From positions 11,842,001-11,906,000 of the forward strand of contig NZ_CP108070.1 in the NCBI RefSeq assembly GCF_036178845.1: 64,000 bases of DNA. Reading direction: 5' to 3'. Position numbers and translations under genes: made by a program. The notes below the pieces were generated by a model. The model worked only from the letters and a program-made list of their open reading frames with translations, was not told where the DNA came from and searched no databases. Numbering within the stretch: position 1 is the first letter of the stretch; each line of letters opens with the position of its first letter. The DNA comes from Streptomyces sp. NBC_00271. GTDB taxonomy: Bacteria; Actinomycetota; Actinomycetes; Streptomycetales; Streptomycetaceae. Of the stretch, positions 58,511 through 64,000 are shown in pieces.

Positions 58511-59149
58511 ATGAGCGAGATCATCGCGGGGGTAGAGATTCCTGAAACGGCGGCGGTCGCCGAGGCCACCCGCCTCATGCAGGAGATGACCAGCCCCCTC
58601 CTCTACCACCACTCCCGGCGCGTTTTCGTCTTCGGCGCCATGCATGCTCACAGGCTCGGCCTGGAGCCCGACCCGGAGCTTCTCTACCTGTCCGCCATGT
58701 TTCACGACACGGGCCTCTTGACGCCGTTTTCCGACGTGGAGCAGCGCTTCGAGGTCGATGGAGCCGACCATGCACGTAAGTTCATGCTCGACCGTGGTTT
58801 CCCGGCCGGGGCTGCCGACGTGGTGTGGACGGCGATCGCGCTGCACACGACCCCGGGAATTCCCGGGCGGATGGGCCCGGAGATCGCTATCACGAATCTG
58901 GGGGTTCTGACCGACGTGCTCGGCCTGGGCCTGAACGAGCTGGATCGCAGCCAGGTGGACGAGATCACCGCCGTCCATCCGCGGGGTGACTTCAAGAACG
59001 AGTTTTTGCAGGCTTTCGTCGAGGGACTCAAGCACCGCCCGGAGACCACGAACGGAACCGTGAATTCGGATGTGCTGGAGCATTTCATTCCCGGCTTCCA
59101 GCGCACGACCACGGTCGAGCGCATCATGGGCGCTCCGTGGCCGAGCTGA
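58511..59149 (+). CDS. HD-domain hydrolase, cyanamide-hydratase-like
   Basis: 212 residues. HD motifs are SPLLYHHSRRVFVFGAMHAH, LLYLSAMFHDTGLLTPF and ALHTTPGIPGRMGPEIAITN. The layout (YHHSxR, FHDTGL, AxxLHTTxGI) is that of cyanamide hydratase and the Ddi2/3-like group. Substrate unproven. AAGGAG lies eight bases before the ATG. It is divergent from the GlxA-type regulator and followed by an exporter gene, so the three probably work together. Confidence 0.85.
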   Translation: MSEIIAGVEIPETAAVAEATRLMQEMTSPLLYHHSRRVFVFGAMHAHRLGLEPDPELLYLSAMFHDTGLLTPFSDVEQRFEVDGADHARKFMLDRGFPAGAADVVWTAIALHTTPGIPGRMGPEIAITNLGVLTDVLGLGLNELDRSQVDEITAVHPRGDFKNEFLQAFVEGLKHRPETTNGTVNSDVLEHFIPGFQRTTTVERIMGAPWPS

Positions 59150-59170
59150 TCAAAGGCGCCATAAAACGTG

Positions 59171-60442
59171 ATGAGACGTGTGAGTGGCCCTCCCGACGGG
59201 CGTCGTCTCGGGCGAGGTGCGGCCTTCGCCGTGCTGGCCTGCGCCACTGTGGTGATGATGGCCACGGCAAGCGCACCGTCACCGATCTATCCGCTGTACC
59301 GGGAGCGTTGGGGCCTGTCGGTCACGATGCTGACAGTGATCTTCGCGGTGTATGTCGTGGGTCTGCTCGGCGCCCTGCTGACGGTCGGATCGCTGAGCGA
59401 CCAGCTGGGTCGCCGCCCGGTGCTGGTCGCCGCCCTTCTGGTGGCGGCGACCAGCACGGCGGTCTTCTGGACGGCCGACGGCGTCGTCTCCCTCCTGATC
59501 GCCCGGGTGGTGCAAGGCATCGCTACGGGGACGGCCACGGGCGCTCTTGCCGCCGGACTGGTCGAGCTCTCACCCAAGAGACATCCGCAACTGGGGCCCA
59601 CCACGACAGCGGTGGGCACGAGTATCGGCATGGCCGCCGGTGCCGGAGTGGTGGGGCTGCTGGTTCAGTCGACCTCACGCCCCGATGCGTATGTCTTTCC
59701 CGTCCTGATGCTGACCTTCGTCGTTCTGGCCGCGGTCGTCCTCACGATCCCAGAGACCCTCGCCCCGCACGCGACGGGACTTGCGTCGTTGCGACCGAGC
59801 GTCCGGGTTCCTCGGGAAGCCCGGCCGGAGTTCTTCGCCTCCGTTCCCGCCCTGGTCGCGGGGTGGTCCGTCACGGGTCTGTTCCTCGCGCTCACTCCGT
59901 CCCTGGTGAGCAATGTCCTGCATGTGCGGTCCGGCGCTGCGGGCGGGCTCAGCATCGCGGCGCTGTTTCTGGCCAACAGCGTGGGCGGGTTGTGGTCCGT
60001 TCGGCATACGGCACGGCTCGCCACCTTGCTGGGGGCGGTTCTCCTGGCTCTGGGTGCGTCCGGACTGGCGGTGGCCATCGCTGTTGCGTCGCCGGCCATA
60101 TACGTGGGCGGATCGGTCATTGCGGGGCTGGGCGTCGGCCTGACGTTCAACGGCAACCTCCGCGCCATCAGCGCGGTCACCACCGCGAAGTCGCGGTCGG
60201 AGGTCTTCTCGGCCGTCTACGTGATCAGCTATGCGGCGTTGAGTCTTCCGGCCCTCGCGGCCGGGCTCGCGGCGCCCTCATGGGGGCTGGAGACCACGGG
60301 CTATCTGTACGTCGGCTTCGTCGGGGCGCTGTCCTTGGGTGCAGCCCTGCACGCCGGACGATCACGTGCTCGCAGGCCCAGCGGCGATCCGATACGCACG
60401 GGCTGGGAAAGCGGACCTCGCAGCGAACGGTCCCGCTGCTGA
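59171..60442 (+). CDS. MFS transporter
   Basis: About 424 residues with 12 membrane segments. MFS signature between helices 2 and 3: GSLSDQLGRRPVLVAALLVA. Others: SIGMAAGAGVVGLLVQ, LTFNGNLRAISAVTTAKSRS, GLGVGLTF. It is 21 bases behind the HD gene, so probably co-transcribed. Substrate unknown. The start (ATG 59171 or GTG 59168) has no clear ribosome site, fitting coupled translation. Confidence 0.9.
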   Translation: MRRVSGPPDGRRLGRGAAFAVLACATVVMMATASAPSPIYPLYRERWGLSVTMLTVIFAVYVVGLLGALLTVGSLSDQLGRRPVLVAALLVAATSTAVFWTADGVVSLLIARVVQGIATGTATGALAAGLVELSPKRHPQLGPTTTAVGTSIGMAAGAGVVGLLVQSTSRPDAYVFPVLMLTFVVLAAVVLTIPETLAPHATGLASLRPSVRVPREARPEFFASVPALVAGWSVTGLFLALTPSLVSNVLHVRSGAAGGLSIAALFLANSVGGLWSVRHTARLATLLGAVLLALGASGLAVAIAVASPAIYVGGSVIAGLGVGLTFNGNLRAISAVTTAKSRSEVFSAVYVISYAALSLPALAAGLAAPSWGLETTGYLYVGFVGALSLGAALHAGRSRARRPSGDPIRTGWESGPRSERSRC

Positions 60443-60606
60443 GCACGCCGTACGTCCCACGCCGACACCATCCCCGAAGCAGCTTGATCAGGACTTACGG
60501 CTGCCGTGTCGGAGCGGGTCGGCTCGCTTCCGCGGAGCTGTCTTCGAAGATCCTGAGATCGAAATAGCTACGCTGCATCCGCAAGCTGGAGGAGGTTGCG
60601 ATCTGT
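60443..60606. other. Promoter region of the sigma factor gene
   Basis: No gene is seen. GGAGGAGG lies eleven bases before the sigma factor ATG. No ECF41-type promoter was found here. Confidence 0.4.
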
Positions 60607-61497
60607 ATGGGTGGCCGAGACGGGCCCGGAGGGTCTGAGCTGGAGGACGAGCTCGGAGCCGAATGGGAGACGCACCGGCCCGCGGTCTTCGGCGTGGCCT
60701 ACCGGCTGCTGGGGACTGTGGCCGATGCCGAGGATGTCACCCAGGACGTGTGGCTGCGGGCGGCCGGAGCGGATCTGCAGGACATCGGTGATCTGCGGGC
60801 CTGGCTGGTGACGGTGGCCGCGCGACGGTCGTACGACATTCTCAAGAGCGCCCGTGTCCGCCGGGAGACCTATGTCGGGCCGTGGCTGCCGGAGCCGCTG
60901 CTGACAGGGCCGGACGCGTCGCAGCCGGTACTCGTTGACGAGTCCGTCAGTTCGGCGATGCTCCTGATCATGGAGGAGCTGAGTCCGCCGGAGCGGGTGG
61001 CCTTCGTCCTGCACGATGTCTTCGGTCTTGGGTTCGGCCGGATCGCCGAGGTGCTGGACGTCTCCGTGCCGGGTGCCCGGCAGCTCGCCTCGCGGGCACG
61101 ACGGCGGGTGGCCAAGGCGAAGCACTCCACGCCGCAGGCGTCGAAGGCGGAGCGCGAACGGGTCCTCACGGTCTTCCGCGCCGCCTACGAGGCCGGGGAC
61201 CTGGTCGGCCTGGTCAGGCTCCTGCATCCGGACGCCGTGTATGTCACCGACGGCGGCGGCAAGATCTTGGCGGCACGCAAGCTCATTCACGGCGGCGAGC
61301 GCGTCGCCGAGGTCATGGTGCGTACGGGACGCCAGTGGCACCCGGACCGCATCGACTTCGCCGAGGTCGGCGGCGAGCTGGCCCTCGTGTTCCACCGGGA
61401 AGGCCGGGTCTACTCCGTCGACACGGTCCAGATCACAGACGGCCTGATCACCGCGTACCGCAGGGTCATGAACCCCGACAAACTCGTGCGCGTCTGA
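60607..61497 (+). CDS. ECF41-family sigma factor
   Basis: 296 residues. Sigma-2: AVFGVAYRLLGTVADAEDVT, QDVWLRAAGADLQDIGDLRA. Sigma-4: LSPPERVAFVLHDVFGLGFG. It carries all three ECF41 hallmarks: GPWLPEPLL between the domains, VTDGGGKILAA in the SnoaL-like C-terminal domain and the terminal NPDKLVRV. In this group the fused C-terminal domain, not a separate anti-sigma factor, controls activity, and AhpD/CMD or oxidoreductase genes are typical targets. Here such genes follow: an oxidoreductase behind a matching promoter and a decayed CMD. Confidence 0.95.
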   Translation: MGGRDGPGGSELEDELGAEWETHRPAVFGVAYRLLGTVADAEDVTQDVWLRAAGADLQDIGDLRAWLVTVAARRSYDILKSARVRRETYVGPWLPEPLLTGPDASQPVLVDESVSSAMLLIMEELSPPERVAFVLHDVFGLGFGRIAEVLDVSVPGARQLASRARRRVAKAKHSTPQASKAERERVLTVFRAAYEAGDLVGLVRLLHPDAVYVTDGGGKILAARKLIHGGERVAEVMVRTGRQWHPDRIDFAEVGGELALVFHREGRVYSVDTVQITDGLITAYRRVMNPDKLVRV

Positions 61498-61499
61498 GC

Positions 61500-61526
61500 T
61501 GTCACACGCGGAGGGGCTATCTCGTC
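61500..61526 (+). promoter_or_regulatory. ECF41-type promoter
   Basis: TGTCACA (61500-61506), a 16-base spacer and CGTC (61523-61526) match the known ECF41 consensus exactly, including the spacing. It starts three bases after the sigma gene's last codon and drives the oxidoreductase gene at 61679. Confidence 0.85.
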
Positions 61527-61678
61527 TCCCTGCTGAGAACGCACAACGGGCGACGAAGGAATACGCGCGAGCAGGTGAGATCGATCATGCGGCACGGCAT
61601 ACATCCATCTGCAGCCGCTATGAGCCCTGCGCGTGAGTGCGCTGTGCGCTCGGGTCGCCCCTCCCAGTAAGGATCTGT

Positions 61679-62599
61679 ATGCAAGCCATCACTGTGCGAG
61701 ACCGTGACGCTGGTCTTGCCGGGATGTCCCTGACGGACATTCCCTACCCTCACGCGGCCGAGAACGACGTCATCGTGAGGGTGCACGCCGCCGGCTTCAC
61801 CCCTGGCGAGCTGGACTGGCCCGCCACGTGGACCGATCGCGCCGGCCGTGACCGGACGCCGAGCGTGCCCGGGCACGAGCTGTCCGGTGTCGTCGTGGAG
61901 CTGGGGTACGGCACCACCGGCCTGAGTGTCGGACAGCGGGTGTTCGGCCTGGCCGACTGGACCCGTGACGGCACTCTCGCCGAGTACACCGCGGTGGAGG
62001 CCCGCAACCTCGCCCCGCTGCCGGCGGACGTCGACCACACCGTGGCCGTCGCACTGCCCATTTCGGGGCTGACCGCCTGGCAGGGCCTGTTCGACCACGG
62101 CCGCCTCACCACAGGCCAGACCGTTCTGATCCATGGTGCCGCGGGCGGCGTCGGCTCGATCGCGGTACAGCTCGCCCGGGAGGCCGGCGCCCGCGTCATC
62201 GGCACCGGCCGCGCCTCAGGCCGGGACAGCGCACTCGCACTCGGCGTCGACACCTTCATCGACCTGCAGGCCGAGAAGCTGGAGGACGCCGGCGAGGCCG
62301 ACGTCGTGTTCGACGTGATCGGCGGCGACATCCTCGACCGCTCGGCCGCCCTCGTCCGGGCCGGTGGCACGCTCGTCTCCATCGTCATGCCGCCCAAGGT
62401 CCAGCCCAAGGACGGGCGGGCGGTCTTCTTCGTCGTCGAACCCGACCGCGCCCGGCTCGCCGACCTCGCCACGCGGCTGAGGGACGGCCGGCTCAAGCCG
62501 GTCGTCGGTGCTGTGCGGCCCCTCGCCGAGGCAGCCGCCGCGTTCGCCCCCGGCAAGCGCACCCCGGGCAAGACGATCATCCGCGTCACGGAAGACTGA
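61679..62599 (+). CDS. Quinone oxidoreductase-type MDR protein
   Basis: 306 residues. GroES-like start MQAITVRDRDAGLAGMSLTD, VRVHAAGFTPGELDWPATWT, then VPGHELSGVVVELG and the NADPH fold TVLIHGAAGGVGSIAVQLAR. No zinc ligands. AAGGA lies six bases before the ATG. It is the presumed target of the ECF41 sigma factor via the promoter at 61500. It differs clearly from the enzyme at 9522. Confidence 0.92.
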   Translation: MQAITVRDRDAGLAGMSLTDIPYPHAAENDVIVRVHAAGFTPGELDWPATWTDRAGRDRTPSVPGHELSGVVVELGYGTTGLSVGQRVFGLADWTRDGTLAEYTAVEARNLAPLPADVDHTVAVALPISGLTAWQGLFDHGRLTTGQTVLIHGAAGGVGSIAVQLAREAGARVIGTGRASGRDSALALGVDTFIDLQAEKLEDAGEADVVFDVIGGDILDRSAALVRAGGTLVSIVMPPKVQPKDGRAVFFVVEPDRARLADLATRLRDGRLKPVVGAVRPLAEAAAAFAPGKRTPGKTIIRVTED

Positions 62600-62614
62600 A
62601 TCAGGAGACCCATC

Positions 62615-63097
62615 GTGATCGGAATGCGAATCGCCACCGGCTTCCTGGCCGTCGGCACGCTGACGGCGGCCACGGCCTGCTCGACCTCGGACCAGCCCAT
62701 CCACGCCACGGGCACGACCGCGGCCATGGCATCGCCTGCGGCCATGGCATCGACACGTCCCACCGAAACCCTCAAGCCGCTGCTCCAGCAGGCCCTTCCG
62801 AATGTGAAGGGCAAGACGTTCACCTCGGCGATCGTGGACTTCCCGCCTAACGCAAGCGCGATGCCGCACCGGCACGGCCAGGCGTTCGTCTACGCCTACG
62901 TCCTCGAAGGCACCGTGCGCAGCCAGCTCGAAGGCAAGCCCGCGACTACCTACCACCAAGGCGAGAACTGGGTCGAGCAGCCGGGCGCCCACCACCTCCT
63001 CACCGAGAACACCAGCCGGACCAAACGGGCCAAGCTCCTGGTCGTCTTCGTCTCCAACACCGGAGACAAGCTCAAGATCGACGATCCGAAGTCGTAG
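62615..63097 (+). CDS. Cupin-domain lipoprotein
   Basis: 160 residues. The signal sequence ends in a lipobox-like LTAATAC, so the cysteine at about position 22 is probably lipidated. The rest is a single cupin: VDFPPNASAMPHRHGQAFVY, AYVLEGTVRSQLEGKPATTY, HQGENWVEQPGAHHLLTENT with metal-binding histidines. It starts 15 bases behind the oxidoreductase stop with AGGAG before the GTG, so both are one operon. The function is unknown. Confidence 0.88.
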   Translation: MIGMRIATGFLAVGTLTAATACSTSDQPIHATGTTAAMASPAAMASTRPTETLKPLLQQALPNVKGKTFTSAIVDFPPNASAMPHRHGQAFVYAYVLEGTVRSQLEGKPATTYHQGENWVEQPGAHHLLTENTSRTKRAKLLVVFVSNTGDKLKIDDPKS

Positions 63098-63215
63098 CCC
63101 CCGGGGCATGCGCGGGGCGGCATCACCCTGTACCACCCCGCCAAAGCACGCCCACTCTCCACCAACGTGCCCAAAGCGCGGCTTATACCACACGAAGGAA
63201 TCATAGGAACAATTA
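63098..63215. other. Short gap between cupin and decayed CMD
   Basis: No gene or terminator was recognised. Confidence 0.3.
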
Positions 63216-63522
63216 CCGACCCCCAGCGCGTCCACATCGGCGAGCAGCCCCGGCCGCCTACAAGAGCCTCATCGCCCTGTCCTCGGAGGTGGGAGAGACC
63301 ACCACCGCCGCGGGCCTCGACCCGCTCCTGGTCGAGCTGCTGAGGATCCGCACCTCCCAGATCAACGGCTGCGTCTTCTGCCTGCGCATGCACACCGGCG
63401 ACGCCCTCAAGAAGGGCGAGAGCCGACCGGATCGCCGGGCAAGCGGCAGTCGGTCCGAGGGGCGCTGCTGCGGTCTCGGCATCCGCTCCGGCGGCCTGCC
63501 GCAGTACCTGCAGTGGTTCTGA
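63216..63522 (+). pseudogene. Carboxymuconolactone decarboxylase/AhpD-like, decayed
   Basis: ITDPQRVHIGEQ, then (frame change) AYKSLIALSSEVGETTTAAG, LDPLLVELLRIRTSQINGCV, FCLRMHTGDALKKGE is the front half of the AhpD-like protein with its Cys-x2-Cys, close to the intact gene at 52709. The start codon has become ATT, one frameshift lies in the first 20 codons, and another after LKKGE destroys the C-terminal half. Confidence 0.8.
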
Positions 63523-63619
63523 AGTGATCAACCACTATAAACGCCTTGGCAGAGATCTAGGTCCTCGTACCCGGCAGCGGCCACAGACGCCAGTCGAACA
63601 GCAAGTGAAAGACTCCCTG

Positions 63620-64000
63620 ATGGAATACCAGCACACTCGCCCCCTTCATAACCGCGTCGTCATCGTCACCGGAGCCGGTACCGGGATCGGCCGGGCAACG
63701 GCGGTCGCGATGGCCGAGGCGGGGGCGCACGTCCTCGGTGTCGGCCGACGCCAGGTGGCCCTGGACGAGACTGCCGCCATGCACCCAGGCATCGCGACTC
63801 TCGCTACTGACATTCGCTTGGAGCATGCCCCTGAGCTGATCATCAGTACGGCGATCGACCGATGGAAGCAGCTTGACGTGGTGGTGAACAACGCTGGCGC
63901 GACTGCACGTGTCTCGTTCGACGAGGTGACACGCTCGCGCATCACCGACCTGTTCGACCTCAACGTCATTGCCCCTACCATGCTCGCCCAGGCAGCGTTG
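63620..64000 (+). CDS. Short-chain dehydrogenase/reductase, cut by the window end
   Basis: The frame is open to base 64000. MEYQHTRPLHNRVVIVTGAG, TGIGRATAVAMAEAGAHVLG is the NAD(P)-binding TGxxxGIG motif, and LDVVVNNAGATARVSFDEVT has the NNAG motif. The catalytic Tyr-x3-Lys lies beyond the edge. ATG at 63620 has no clear ribosome site; a GTG at 63605 is an alternative. Confidence 0.85.
   Translation, partial: MEYQHTRPLHNRVVIVTGAGTGIGRATAVAMAEAGAHVLGVGRRQVALDETAAMHPGIATLATDIRLEHAPELIISTAIDRWKQLDVVVNNAGATARVSFDEVTRSRITDLFDLNVIAPTMLAQAAL

Noticed and set aside
1..64000. Secondary-metabolite gene cluster
   Set aside because: No polyketide synthase, NRPS, terpene or RiPP enzyme was recognised. 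SnoaL-like and oxidoreductase genes are isolated and have their own regulators.

Overview
The window is high-GC actinobacterial DNA, almost certainly from a Streptomyces. The evidence is the codon bias, frequent GTG and TTG starts, an SsgA-like sporulation protein, PP2C/anti-sigma-like regulators, small Streptomyces DUF families (DUF6126, DUF6233, DUF6313), a Ku/LigC end-joining pair and a TTA (bldA-type) codon in a LuxR regulator. The only RNA gene seen is an initiator tRNA (3603-3676). There are no ribosomal, replication or biosynthetic-cluster genes. The density of IS fragments, decayed paralogues and small stress operons points to an accessory part of a chromosome arm or a large plasmid.

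Layout. 1-2.8 kb: two PAS-containing signalling proteins. 3-10.5 kb: tRNA-fMet and a TetR regulon with one intact tetR, two decayed copies, and three arrays of three 13-bp operators, two of them facing a glyoxalase-fold protein and a quinone oxidoreductase. 11-14 kb: two FluC/CrcB fluoride-channel subunits and four DUF190 proteins. 14-21 kb: istB remnant, SnoaL/TetR divergon, a large LuxR regulator and a Ser/Thr kinase lacking its PASTA domains. 21-28 kb: IS5-type transposase, LigC/Ku, and a LexA-box-controlled Y-family polymerase relative followed by a truncated FemX. 29-37.7 kb: three ArsR-led groups with a SulP/STAS transporter, an STAS protein, two HATPase proteins, a PPOX protein, a ComB homologue and a hydrogenase-type remnant. 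38-43 kb: a small membrane/pentapeptide operon, then a nest of four IS fragments or elements. 43-53 kb: a MarR regulon marked by a GAGCATATGCTC palindrome, with marR, a SnoaL-like protein, a twin-arginine alpha/beta-hydrolase next to a full tatB-tatA-tatC set, an allene-oxide-cyclase-like secreted protein, a nitrilase and a carboxymuconolactone decarboxylase. 53-64 kb: restriction, transposase and phosphatase fragments, an orphan Imm21 protein, DUF488, a PP2C phosphatase, a GlxA-type regulator, an HD hydrolase, MFS exporter, an ECF41 sigma factor with a matching promoter, an oxidoreductase, a cupin lipoprotein and the start of an SDR.

The genes read as a layered collection of small-molecule detoxification and stress modules, each with its own one-component regulator. 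A recurring theme is duplication followed by decay: TetR (1 intact, 2 fossils), MarR (1 intact, 1 fossil), carboxymuconolactone decarboxylase (1 intact, 2 broken) and the glyoxalase pair. The operators of decayed regulator copies stay recognisable, so one surviving regulator may act in trans on several loci. Several genes carry a single-base frameshift, mostly in short G or C runs; some of these may be assembly errors.
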